From positions 1 through 60,886 of the forward strand of contig JBCCUL010000044.1 of assembly GCA_039197065.1 (NCBI GenBank): 60,886 nucleotides of DNA, read 5' to 3'. Below the pieces are notes generated by a model. The model was given only the letters and a program-made list of their open reading frames with translations. It did no database searches and had not been told where the DNA came from. This document shows, one piece after another, positions 1 to 8,075 of the stretch. This DNA is from JANQPX01 sp039197065. GTDB taxonomy: Bacteria > Pseudomonadota > Alphaproteobacteria > Geminicoccales > Geminicoccaceae. The translations under genes and the position numbers were made by a program. How positions within the stretch are numbered: the first letter of the stretch is position 1; the number at the start of each line of letters is the position of its first letter.

Positions 1-204
1 CACATCCGATACACGGCCGGTTTCGACATCGGTCAGAAACTCGGAAAACGCCACTTGCTGGTGGCGCGGCGAGGGCGATGACTGCATCGACATCGCAAGC
101 GCGAGAAACAGAAACCCGGCGGCGACCCAAAGCCACATGCCATTGTTCTGATTTCCGCCTTTATTGGGACCGCCAGCGTTTGGTTTGCCGTTGCTCTCGT
201 TCAT
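1..204 (-). CDS. FtsH-like ATP-dependent zinc protease, N-terminal fragment cut by window edge
   Basis: Only the first 68 codons are visible; the gene runs off the left edge. They encode a short polar, Asn/Gly-rich N-terminus, one membrane segment (about residues 24-41, starting WLWVAAGFLF) and a stretch reading SEFLTDVETGRVSDV. That order matches the start of FtsH, where the first transmembrane helix is followed by a periplasmic segment of the form YSxFLxDVxxGxV. FtsH is a membrane-anchored AAA protease for misfolded membrane proteins. The ATG at 204 has AGGA eight bases upstream; an in-frame ATG at 213 is an alternative. The AAA and zinc-protease domains lie outside the window, so the call rests on the N-terminus alone. 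Confidence 0.6.
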   Translation of the reverse strand, partial: MNESNGKPNAGGPNKGGNQNNGMWLWVAAGFLFLALAMSMQSSPSPRHQQVAFSEFLTDVETGRVSDV

Positions 205-445
205 CGTTTCCATCCTGGAATGGTGCGCCATACGCACCCGTCAATCTTTGACCTGTAGACGTCATTAAATACGGGGCTTACCGCTCAAGGGATCAATGAT
301 GGCGAAAAGTTAATTTGCACTTGAGATAGGAGAAAGATCCCAAAAAATCGGGGTGTAACGGCGCGTATCGCTTGGAATCGCTGGCTTTCAACCATGTCTT
401 CGTCGTCGATGAAGCCCTTCGGGTCTGGCAGGCAATCACCATCGC

Positions 446-715
446 ATGATCCACCGCGCCGCCGCAGACGTAGCCATTGCAATTGTCACGGGAGAGCCGA
501 TCGGGAGAGCCTTTATGCCTGATGTGATACGCGATGCTGCTCGTGAAGCGGCGAAACTACAATGGGCTGCGGACCAATATCGCCGATATGGCGACCGCCA
601 TGCCAAAGGGCGGGAACATGCCGAACATCTTGCGGTCGGACTTGAGGAACTAGCCGCCTCGATACTTTGCGGCAGCGCGAAACTCACACCTATGGCGCTT
701 GCGAACCTGCGGTGA
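446..715 (+). CDS. Hypothetical protein, 89 aa
   Basis: This is an 89-codon frame with no recognised domain. The product is Ala-rich and probably mostly helical, with no signal peptide or membrane segment. No clear Shine-Dalgarno sequence precedes the ATG, and a 125-codon frame overlaps it on the opposite strand, so it may not be expressed. It stands alone between the ftsH-like gene and the fasciclin gene. Confidence 0.3.
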   Translation: MIHRAAADVAIAIVTGEPIGRAFMPDVIRDAAREAAKLQWAADQYRRYGDRHAKGREHAEHLAVGLEELAASILCGSAKLTPMALANLR

Positions 716-966
716 GATCCGGATCTGTCTCGCCCATCTCGATGGTCACGTGGCGCAACGCCGGTCCTGTGAGGCATGTCATGAAGCTGCTTGGCTTGGT
801 GCTTGAAGTGCAAAAATAATGCTTTTGAAAAGTTTTCTTAAGAGTTATTAATAGTTGTGAACTGATCTTAAAATATACCCGTAAAAATTGACGAGTAACG
901 CAGTCAAGATCGAGTTCGTTGGTGGTTTTGACTTAACCGAATCTTCTTATCACTGGAGTTTTCGCC

Positions 967-1452
967 ATGTCTCTTACGTCCCGTGTTCTGGGCGCCGCTG
1001 TCGTTGCGCCGTTCGTTCTCGCTGCCGCCAGCGCTCAGGCAGCCGACATCGTCGACACCGCCGTCGAGGCCGGTCAGTTCGAAACGCTGGTTGCTGCGGT
1101 CCAGGCCGCAGACCTCGTTGAAACCTTGAAAGGTGAGGGGCCGTTCACCGTTTTCGCCCCGACCGATGATGCCTTTGCCAAGCTCCCTGCGGGCACCATC
1201 GACGATCTCCTGAAGCCGGAGAACAAGGATCAGCTCGCTGCAATCCTCACCTACCATGTGGTGCCCGGCAAGACGATGTCCGCTGACCTGGCCGGCCAGA
1301 CCCTGGAGGTTGCCTCCGTCCAGGGTGACACCATCGCGATCGACGCCACCGACGGCGTCAAGGTGGATGAGGCCACCGTCGTCACCGCTGATATCGAAAC
1401 CGAGAACGGCGTCATCCACGTGATCGACACGGTGATCATGCCCGAGATGTAA
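967..1452 (+). CDS. Secreted fasciclin (FAS1) domain protein
   Basis: A 161-aa protein with a Sec signal peptide (cleavage likely after AQA, residue 25) followed by one complete FAS1 domain. The domain shows FTVFAPTDDAFAKLP at about residues 59-73, a central TYHVVPGK segment and the terminal ENGVIHVIDTVIMP strand. Bacterial FAS1 proteins are periplasmic or extracellular and are usually linked to adhesion or the cell surface. The ATG has TGGAG about nine bases upstream. It is monocistronic: a strong intrinsic terminator follows at 1563. Family identity is firm; the role here is unknown. Confidence 0.9.
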   Translation: MSLTSRVLGAAVVAPFVLAAASAQAADIVDTAVEAGQFETLVAAVQAADLVETLKGEGPFTVFAPTDDAFAKLPAGTIDDLLKPENKDQLAAILTYHVVPGKTMSADLAGQTLEVASVQGDTIAIDATDGVKVDEATVVTADIETENGVIHVIDTVIMPEM

Positions 1453-1562
1453 GTCTCAATGCGTCACGTTTCTATCTTTGGCGCAAGGTGCATGTTCGCT
1501 TTCCTGATCCGTGAATGAACGCGTTGCCTCCTCGGCATCCCCCCATTCATTCACGGCAATTC

Positions 1563-1596
1563 GAGCCAGGACGCCTCCGTCCTGGCTCACTTTTTC
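1563..1596 (+). terminator. Rho-independent terminator after the fasciclin gene
   Basis: An 11-bp perfect stem (GAGCCAGGACG paired with CGTCCTGGCTC) with a 4-base loop is followed by a T-rich tail (ACTTTTTCT). It ends 14 bases before the ubiG start codon, so ubiG may depend on read-through or on a promoter inside this short gap. Confidence 0.8.
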
Positions 1597-1609
1597 TGGG
1601 GCCTGAACC

Positions 1610-2329
1610 ATGGAACGCGTTAACGGAACACTCACGCGAAACGATCTCTCCATCTATGACGATGCAGCGCCCGTCTGGTGGAGCGGGCAGACCCGCTGGG
1701 TGCGCACGCTCGAAAAGATGGTGCCGGCGCGTCTCGCTTTCTTCGATCGCCTGATCGACTGGACGGGCAAGGATGTGTTGGATCTCGGCTGTGCCGGCGG
1801 CTTCATGGCTGAAGCCTTGACCAAACGGGGCGCCGTCGTGACCGGCATCGATCCGGCGAAGGAGGCGATCGAGGCGGCGCGCACCCACGCTGCCGATCAG
1901 GGACTGACCATCCGCTACGATGTCGGTCTGGGCGAGAAACTGCCCTATGTGGAAAACGCCTTTGATGCCGTGGTCTGTGTCGACGTGCTCGAGCATGTCG
2001 AGGATCTCGATCGGGTCATCGCGGAGAGTGCAAGGGTGTTGAGGCCAGGCGGGCTTTTCCTGTTCGATACGATCAATCGCAATCCTCTCGCGCGCCTGGT
2101 CGTGGTTACCGCCGCCGAGGGATGTCTTGGGCTTTTGCCAAAGGGCACCCATGATCCGGCAAAGTTCATCCGGCCTGACGAACTGCGCGACATCCTTGCC
2201 CGGCACGGTTTAACACCCGGTCCCTTCACCGGCTTGGGGCCGCGCGGGTTTGATCGCCAAGGCGATTTCAGCTTCGGTCGTCTGCCGTTCAAGGGCATTC
2301 TCTATATGGGCAGCGCGAAAAAGACCTGA
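1610..2329 (+). CDS. ubiG: UbiG-type ubiquinone O-methyltransferase
   Basis: A 239-aa class I SAM-dependent methyltransferase, the usual UbiG length. The SAM-binding motif I reads VLDLGCAGG (residues 56-64). The UbiG-like region FDTINRNPLARL is followed by LLPKGTHDPAKFIRPDEL, which closely matches the C-terminal signature of UbiG and sets it apart from generic methyltransferases. UbiG carries out the two O-methylations of ubiquinone biosynthesis at the inner membrane. The start is taken at ATG 1610, preceded by GGGG. A second ubiG or a related methyltransferase elsewhere in the genome cannot be excluded. Confidence 0.75.
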   Translation: MERVNGTLTRNDLSIYDDAAPVWWSGQTRWVRTLEKMVPARLAFFDRLIDWTGKDVLDLGCAGGFMAEALTKRGAVVTGIDPAKEAIEAARTHAADQGLTIRYDVGLGEKLPYVENAFDAVVCVDVLEHVEDLDRVIAESARVLRPGGLFLFDTINRNPLARLVVVTAAEGCLGLLPKGTHDPAKFIRPDELRDILARHGLTPGPFTGLGPRGFDRQGDFSFGRLPFKGILYMGSAKKT

Positions 2330-2347
2330 CAAAGGTCGCCAGCAAGG

Positions 2348-2740
2348 TCAGTACGCCGCTTCAGATTGGCGCTGATGGGCTCGAACGCGCGCCAGGAGAG
2401 CATCCGATTTCAAGGGCTTGGTAACGCAATCGCCAGCATCGCTGTTCAAGGCGAGGATGGTGTTCGCGTCGCTGATCTCCTCGCTCGGCATGATGATCGG
2501 CTTCTTGACGCGGCGTTTGCGCAGCAGACGGCAAAGATCGCGGCCGTCAAGGTCGGGGAGACCGACATCCAGAAAGATCATCTCGAAGGACTGGTCGTCG
2601 ATCTGTTCAAGCGTCTGTTCGCCAGTCCCGGCTGTTCGGTGCTGCCCCACATTTCCAGCCGCCCGATCAACGGTCCCGAGGTCAGCCGCACCATCTCCCT
2701 GGTCACCGTCGCCGGCCGCCGCCATTCGCCCGCACGACAA
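2348..2740 (-). pseudogene. Decayed CenR/OmpR-type response regulator (receiver remnant)
   Basis: The minus strand encodes the last two thirds of a receiver domain: FEMIFLDVGLPDLDGRDLCR with the phospho-acceptor Asp, then a degraded IIMPSEEISDANTILALNS and CVTKPLKSDALLARVRAH. The pattern DVGLPDxDGR with TxLxLxxGAxDYVTKPF is typical of the alphaproteobacterial CenR-like OmpR group. The conserved MLT motif is damaged (MPS), and a stop follows the receiver, so no DNA-binding domain remains. Upstream, a stretch reading RLEMWGSTEQ that would fit the receiver N-terminus lies in a different frame, indicating a frameshift near 2640. I regard it as a non-functional copy. Confidence 0.55.
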
Positions 2741-3417
2741 GCGAGGATCCGGCTCGCCGAAACCTCTCCTTGGCCTGAGTCAACGAAGTCGGTCTGCGAA
2801 AGAAAGAAAAGCCTGTGTAAGAGAGTATTCCTTTGCGGGATTTGGCCTTGATGGCACCAATGAAAGAAAGGAAATTCAAAGTAAGAGCGGCATGAAAATA
2901 AAGTTGAAAAACGCCCGATGGATCAACTCAAGCATGATCTCAGGATAGGTGAAACCGGCATTAGCAGGGATATCCGCAGCCAAGGGTACCCATCGGCCAT
3001 AACAGGTGGGCCAGTCTGGACACGGTAGATCCGCCTATGTTGCGCGCAGCCAGGGGCCAATCAAGGTGACCACGAACCCGATCGAAATTGTGATGATGAC
3101 CAAGAATCGAATTCGGTGCATGGCGCTCTTAAAGATATCCAAAGAAATGGGTGAACAAACAGCTTTTCTGAAGGATTATTCAAAGCTGTGAGTTGCTTTG
3201 CGTGGAGTGTCCGTTAAAACTGTCTATTGTTGACGGGAACTTCATCCACATGATCGCCGAGTGAAGCGCCAGTGGTACGACAGTTCTAGGCCTGAACGCG
3301 GCCTCATGTCGCAAATCAACCTTCGCACAGAAGTGCTACCAGATCTCGAAAGGCTTGGTCGATCAAGCCTTTATGTGATACGGACCATCACATCACTCAT
3401 AAAACGGATGCCACTCC
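2741..3417. other. Intergenic region without a supportable gene
   Basis: No frame here has a recognisable product. A 61-codon plus-strand frame at 3006-3191 has no Shine-Dalgarno sequence and no family resemblance. The region probably holds further debris of the decayed regulator plus the promoter of the HU-type gene at 3418. Confidence 0.5.
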
Positions 3418-3693
3418 ATGAGCTATGAAGACCTCAAATCCGCTGTCGCCGCCAGGGCAGGCCTGTCCAAGGCCCAGACCGACCAGGCGCTTGGCGCCTT
3501 CATGGACCACCTGAAAACCACCCTCGCTCAGGGCGACAAGGTGAGCCTGCCGGGCGTCGGCCAGTTCGAGGTCGCCGAGCGCGCCGCCCGCCAGGGACGC
3601 AACCCGCAGACCGGCGAGGCGATCAATATTCCGGCCAGCAAGGCGGTGAAGTTCAAAGCCGGCAAAGCGCTGAAAGACGCCGTCAATGGCTGA
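3418..3693 (+). CDS. HU-family DNA-binding protein
   Basis: A 91-aa HU/IHF protein, the standard length. The N-terminal helices are followed by KVSLPGVGQFEVAERAARQGRNP, the beta-arm entry region, and by PASKAVKFKAGKALKDAVN at the C-terminus. HU proteins bend and compact DNA as dimers. The last eight bases overlap the start of the mucR-like gene (ATG 3686), so the two are probably co-translated. Pairing an HU gene with a Ros/MucR gene suggests a local chromatin-regulatory unit, but that is an inference. Confidence 0.92.
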   Translation: MSYEDLKSAVAARAGLSKAQTDQALGAFMDHLKTTLAQGDKVSLPGVGQFEVAERAARQGRNPQTGEAINIPASKAVKFKAGKALKDAVNG

Positions 3694-4159
3694 GCACGAT
3701 CAGGACCAGACCGACATCCACGAGATCACCACCCTCACGGCTGAGATCGTCGGCGCCTATGTCGGGCATCACACCGTGGCGGTATCCGATCTGCCGGATC
3801 TGATCGCCACGGTCGGCAAGAACCTCAGCAGTCTCGGACAGCAAGCGGCCGAGCCTGAGGAGGAGAAGCCGACGCCTGCCGTGCCGATCAGGCGATCGGT
3901 GACGCCCGATCACATCATCTGCCTCGAAGACGGCAAGAAGCTGAAGATGCTGAAGCGGCATCTGAAGACGCGCTACGACATGACGCCGGAAGAATATCGC
4001 CAGCGCTGGGGCCTGAAGGAAGACTACCCGATGGTCGCGCCCGCCTATGCGGCGACACGCTCGGAGCTTGCGAAGAAGATCGGTCTCGGTCGGAAGCCCG
4101 AGCCGAAAAAGGCGCCTCGCAAGAGGGCAACGAAAAAGTCCACCGCCAAGAAAAGCTGA
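3686..4159 (+). CDS. Ros/MucR family transcriptional regulator
   Basis: A 157-aa member of the Ros/MucR family of prokaryotic zinc-finger-like, H-NS-like silencers. The N-terminal part carries the family's LTAEIVGAYVGHHTVAVSDL oligomerisation segment. The DNA-binding part reads CLEDGKKLKMLKRHLKT, then YDMTPEEYRQRWGL and YPMVAPAYAATRSELAKKIGLG. The second zinc-ligand Cys of Ros (CLEC) is Asp here (CLED), a substitution known in rhizobial homologues. The C-terminus is an extra Lys/Arg-rich tail (KKAPRKRATKKSTAKKS) resembling histone-like tails. It overlaps the HU gene upstream by eight bases. Confidence 0.9.
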   Translation: MAEHDQDQTDIHEITTLTAEIVGAYVGHHTVAVSDLPDLIATVGKNLSSLGQQAAEPEEEKPTPAVPIRRSVTPDHIICLEDGKKLKMLKRHLKTRYDMTPEEYRQRWGLKEDYPMVAPAYAATRSELAKKIGLGRKPEPKKAPRKRATKKSTAKKS

Positions 4160-4321
4160 TCCTTATCCGGGCGGGGCCGACGCTCTGCCCGGATCCGGCT
4201 CCTCGCCAAAGCCCGCCAGACCGAGCATCGCTCGCCTCTGAGTTCTTGAACTTTGGACATCGATCATTCCCTGCGTTATGAGATTGCCCATCTGGAGCAA
4301 TTCATTTCGATGTGATGTTCG

Positions 4322-5128
4322 ATGGCAGCAACTTCGGGCGACGCACCCAGCGTCTTCATCAGCTACAGTCATAAGGACGAGGTCTGGAAGGATCGTCTCC
4401 AGACGCAGCTCGACGTCCTCGGCATGGAAGGCGTCCTCAATGTCTGGGAGGACCGCCGGATCGCAGCGGGCGATGACTGGCGTGATGAGATCGAGCAGGC
4501 GATCGAGCGAGCCGATGTTGCCGTCCTCCTTATCTCGGCCGACTTTCTGACGTCAGACTTCATCCGCGACGAGGAAGTTGGTCCCTTCCTTGAACGCCGT
4601 CATCGCGACGGTATGCGCGTCATTCCCATCCTGATCCGGCCTTGCCCATGGCGCAAAGTCGACTGGCTGGCCAAAATCCAGATGCGCCCGGCTGACGGCA
4701 GGGTGGTCGCCGCAGGCAACGACTACCAGATCGATCATGACTTTGCCTCTATCGCCGAGGAGATCAGTGATCTCCTGGAGGTCGGTCGAAAACTGGCGAG
4801 ATCCAAACCATCGCAGGTCGGCGTCCCGGCCATCGACCTCATCCGCCTGCCGGCGGTCGGCGAACATTTGCTTGGGCGCGAAACGGAGCTTGCCCAGCTC
4901 GACGACGCCTGGGCTGATCCATCCAAAAATATCATCAGCCTGGTGGCTTGGGGCGGCGTCGGAAAGTCGGCGCTGACCAAGCATTGGCTGGACCGGCTGG
5001 CGCGAGAAAACTTTCGCGGGGCGGAGGCGGGTTATGCCTGGTCGTTTTACAGCCAGGGCACGAACAGCCGCGAGGGGTCGGCGGATGAGTTTTTTGATCA
5101 TGCGCTTCGTTGGTTTTGGGGAGGATGA
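4322..5128 (+). CDS. TIR domain plus NTPase P-loop; N-terminal half of a frameshifted TIR-NTPase-TPR protein
   Basis: 268 aa ending at a premature TGA. Residues 10-150 form a TIR domain (VFISYSHKDE; ISADFLTSDFIRDEEVGPFL, with Glu84/Glu85 near the expected catalytic glutamate). A linker leads to an NB-ARC-like NTPase with P-loop GGVGKSAL (211-218). Translation stops after ALRWFWGG. Skipping one T of the TTTT run at about 5114-5117 joins this frame to the next as ALRWFGEDEPEKL, which reads as continuous NTPase. The intact gene (4322-7094) would encode 923 aa. Proteins of this build act in bacteria as infection sensors whose TIR domain consumes NAD. No good Shine-Dalgarno precedes ATG 4322. Confidence 0.75.
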   Translation: MAATSGDAPSVFISYSHKDEVWKDRLQTQLDVLGMEGVLNVWEDRRIAAGDDWRDEIEQAIERADVAVLLISADFLTSDFIRDEEVGPFLERRHRDGMRVIPILIRPCPWRKVDWLAKIQMRPADGRVVAAGNDYQIDHDFASIAEEISDLLEVGRKLARSKPSQVGVPAIDLIRLPAVGEHLLGRETELAQLDDAWADPSKNIISLVAWGGVGKSALTKHWLDRLARENFRGAEAGYAWSFYSQGTNSREGSADEFFDHALRWFWGG

Positions 5129-7094
5129 GCCGGAGAAGCTAAACACCGAGCAGCGGGCGGAGCGGCTGGCGGAGCTGGTGCAGGCGCGAAAGACGCTACT
5201 GGTGCTGGATGGGCTGGAGCCGTTGCAGTATGGGGCGGAGACGGTGCAGGCGGGGGAGCTGAAGGACCGGGCGCTCGCCGATCTGCTGCGGAGGCTGAGC
5301 TGGCAGAATCCGGGGCTTTGCCTGATCACCACGCGGGTGCTGGTGGAGGATATCCGGGACCGGCGCAATAACGCCGCGCCCGTGATCGAACTCGACCATC
5401 TCTCGGACCAGGCCGGCGGCGCGCTTCTGGAGGTGATGGGCATCGAAGGCGAGATCGAGGGGCTGGAAGCGGCGTCCCGCAAGGTGCAGGGCCACGGCCT
5501 CGCACTCAATCTGCTCGCCACCTATCTTCGAGATTTTTGCAACAACGATATCCGCCGCGTCGACGAGGTGGATCTGTTCGACGGGGACCTAAGGCAGGGT
5601 GAACAGGCGCGGCGGATCATGGCGGCCTATGAGTGGGCCTTTTCGGACGGGCCAGAACGGGCCGCCCTCTACCTCCTCGGATTTTTCGATCGGCCAGTGC
5701 AGCGCTCCCTGATCGATGTGCTGCGCCAAGCACCGGTGATCGAGGGGCTGAACGAACCGCTGGTCAACCAGACCAATAAGGACTGGCAGCGCACCCTGAC
5801 ACGCCTCGAAAAGGCCGGTCTCCTGAGCGACGAGGACAAGGACGAGCTGGACGCGCATCCCCTCGTGCGCGAGCACTTCGGCGCACAGCTCAGGGACAAG
5901 AGCGAAAAGGTATGGAGGGCGGGGCATCTTCGGCTGTACGAGCATCTGAAAGCCGTGCCAAAGGAGCATCAGCCCGACACGCTTGACGAGATGGCGCCGC
6001 TATTCCAGGCAGTCCACCATGGCTGCCAGGCAGGGCGACGGCAGGAAACGCTGAACGAGGCCTATTTTGACCGAATTGTTCGCGAGAGTGAATTCTATCT
6101 CATTAAGAAACTCGGCGCGCTCGGCACGGATCTAGCTCTCGTGGCATCCTTCTTCGAAACGCCATTCGAGCATCCCGCCGCCGATCTCTCCGAAGCTGCT
6201 CGCGCTTGGCTATTGAACACGACCGCCTTTGATCTCCGGGCGCTTGGCCGGCTCGGCGAGGCGGTGACACCGATGCGGGCGGGGCTGGAATTGCGGGTCG
6301 ACCAGGAGGATTGGAAGCAAGCCGCAATCAGTGCCGTCAATCTTTCAGAGTTGCAACTCGCCTTAGGCGACGTCGCAGCGGCTGTGGCTGCGGGCAAGGC
6401 GGCGGTCAAACATGCTGACAAGAGCGAAGACGCCTACTGGTCTTGCGTTACCCGCGCTGTGCTCGCCGACGCCAACCATGAGTCGGGCGACACGACGGCT
6501 GCGCATCAGTTGTTCGAAGAGGCTGAGTTCATGCAAGCAAGAATCCAGCCCAGCTATCGCTGGCTTTATTCGCGCAAGGGCTATGGCTATTGCGACTTGC
6601 TGCTCACCCTAGGTCTGGCCGATGCGGTGCGGCAGCGAGCCAGCCAAACGCTGGAATGGGCTAAAACAGCTGAGTTGAGTCTCCTTACCATTGCCCTTGA
6701 CCACTTGTCCCTTGGCCGGGCGGCATTGGAGCTGGGGGATTGGGACGAGGCCCATTGTCGACTCGACCAAACGGTCGATGACCTGCGCAAGGCTGGCCAT
6801 ATGGAGTTCCTAACCCGCGGCCTCCTCGCACGTGCAGACTTATTCCGCGAAGTGGAAGAGCACCGGGAATCGCGGCGCGACCTGGATGAGGCGGTGCGGA
6901 TTGCCGAGCGCGGCGGGATGCGTCTGCATCAATGCGACGCTCATCTCGGCTACGCCCGCCTGGCGCTTGCCGAGGACCGGCACGACGATGCCCGTGAGCA
7001 CTTGAAGTCAGCAGCCTCGCTGGTCCGCGAATGCGGGTATCATCGGCGGGATGGGGAGCTTTCCGAACTCGAGAAGGCGCTGGCCCCAAGTTAA
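5085..7094 (+). CDS. C-terminal half of the frameshifted TIR-NTPase-TPR protein
   Basis: This frame carries the rest of the protein: a Walker-B-like segment (TLLVLDGLEPLQ) preceded by the RAERLAELVQA region, then a winged-helix-like section with HPLVREHF, then about 300 residues of helical repeats resembling TPRs (for example LNTTAFDLRALGRLGEAVTPM). The true coding sequence in this frame begins near 5116; ATG 5085 has GAGGGG seven bases upstream and could allow a separate restart, and ATG 5034 gives a longer frame. The lesion is a single extra T, so it may be a recent inactivation, phase variation or an assembly error. Family membership is clear; functionality is uncertain. Confidence 0.7.
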   Translation: MSFLIMRFVGFGEDEPEKLNTEQRAERLAELVQARKTLLVLDGLEPLQYGAETVQAGELKDRALADLLRRLSWQNPGLCLITTRVLVEDIRDRRNNAAPVIELDHLSDQAGGALLEVMGIEGEIEGLEAASRKVQGHGLALNLLATYLRDFCNNDIRRVDEVDLFDGDLRQGEQARRIMAAYEWAFSDGPERAALYLLGFFDRPVQRSLIDVLRQAPVIEGLNEPLVNQTNKDWQRTLTRLEKAGLLSDEDKDELDAHPLVREHFGAQLRDKSEKVWRAGHLRLYEHLKAVPKEHQPDTLDEMAPLFQAVHHGCQAGRRQETLNEAYFDRIVRESEFYLIKKLGALGTDLALVASFFETPFEHPAADLSEAARAWLLNTTAFDLRALGRLGEAVTPMRAGLELRVDQEDWKQAAISAVNLSELQLALGDVAAAVAAGKAAVKHADKSEDAYWSCVTRAVLADANHESGDTTAAHQLFEEAEFMQARIQPSYRWLYSRKGYGYCDLLLTLGLADAVRQRASQTLEWAKTAELSLLTIALDHLSLGRAALELGDWDEAHCRLDQTVDDLRKAGHMEFLTRGLLARADLFREVEEHRESRRDLDEAVRIAERGGMRLHQCDAHLGYARLALAEDRHDDAREHLKSAASLVRECGYHRRDGELSELEKALAPS

Positions 7095-7133
7095 GCAAGT
7101 GCCGCTGGCACCCGCCGGCACCTGGCACTGGTG

Positions 7134-8075
7134 TTAGGCTTCGTTTTTGACGTAGGTGCGGGCGTACATGGCCTTGAGGTGATCCTCGACCGTGACGGTG
7201 GGATACTTCGGCGTCTCGCCGGGCTCCAGGCAGGTGGGGATGCAGGATACCTGGTAGTCGGGGTTGCCGGTGTAGAAGAAGGGGACCGAGTAACGCTCGC
7301 GGCCGGAGCGGTTGATGACGCGGTGGACGGTGGAGCGGTAGCGGTCGTTGGTCCAGCGCGCGATCATGTCACCGAGATTGACGATGTAAGCGCCCGGCAT
7401 GGGTGGCGCGTCGATCCAGCCGTCCGGGCCTTTAACCTGCAGGCCGCCGACCTCATCCTGCATCAGGAGGGTCAGCCCGCCAAAATCGGTGTGCGCGCCA
7501 GCACCCATCTCGTCAGGCATCTCGGGGCGCGAGGGCGGGTAGTGCAGGAGCCGAAGCGTCGCGAGGGGCTGACGGGTGAAGGGCTCGAAGGCGTCTTCCT
7601 CGAGATCGAGGGACAGCGCCATGCCGCGCATCAGGGTGGCGCCGACGACGGAGAGTGCGCCGAAATAGGCCATCATCACGGGGCGAAAGGCCGGCAGATC
7701 GGTGGGCCACTGGTTCGGTCCCTGATTGAAGCGGCCGAGGCGCGGGTCGCCCTCGGTCACCTCCTCGCTGATATAAAAACCTTCCTTCCGATCCGGCATG
7801 GCTCCCGGCTGCAGGGTCTGACCGCCGAGCGCCTCATAGCCGCGATTGCAGGGCGATGCCGCCTTGTCGAGCCTGGCCTTGGCGGCGTCCGGCAGGTCGA
7901 ACAAAGCGCGCACCTCTGACATCACCGCGTCCATCAGCGCCTCCGGCACGCCGTGGCCGGTGCAGTAGAAAAAGCCGTAGGTGCTGCAGGCTTCGTGCAA
8001 AGCTGTACCCACGCTGCGCCGCGCTTGGGCGTCTGAGCTGGCGAGGCCGGCGATGTCGATGACGGGGAGGCTCAT
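7134..8075 (-). CDS. 2-oxoglutarate/Fe(II)-dependent oxygenase (isopenicillin N synthase family), paralogue 1
   Basis: 313 aa with the complete IPNS-like double-stranded beta-helix. The iron ligands are His195 and Asp197 (GAHTDFGGLTLL) and His251 (STVHRV). Arg261 and Ser263 (RYSVPFF) form the 2-oxoglutarate-binding RxS motif. The N-terminal GFFYCTGHGVP motif is also typical. Family members hydroxylate, desaturate or oxidatively demethylate small molecules in the cytoplasm. Its ATG overlaps the stop of paralogue 2 (ATGA at 8072-8075), so the two are translationally coupled. It is the last gene of the importer/amidohydrolase operon starting at 13076. The substrate is unknown. Confidence 0.88.
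   Translation of the reverse strand: MSLPVIDIAGLASSDAQARRSVGTALHEACSTYGFFYCTGHGVPEALMDAVMSEVRALFDLPDAAKARLDKAASPCNRGYEALGGQTLQPGAMPDRKEGFYISEEVTEGDPRLGRFNQGPNQWPTDLPAFRPVMMAYFGALSVVGATLMRGMALSLDLEEDAFEPFTRQPLATLRLLHYPPSRPEMPDEMGAGAHTDFGGLTLLMQDEVGGLQVKGPDGWIDAPPMPGAYIVNLGDMIARWTNDRYRSTVHRVINRSGRERYSVPFFYTGNPDYQVSCIPTCLEPGETPKYPTVTVEDHLKAMYARTYVKNEA

Noticed and set aside
4160..4200. Possible terminator after the mucR-like gene (ATCCGGGC and GCCCGGAT)
   Set aside because: The loop is 14 bases and no T tract follows, so I did not list it as a terminator.
7095..7133. Possible bidirectional terminator between the TIR gene and the oxygenase gene
   Set aside because: AGTGCC and GGCACT can pair, but with a 20-base loop and no T or A tract.
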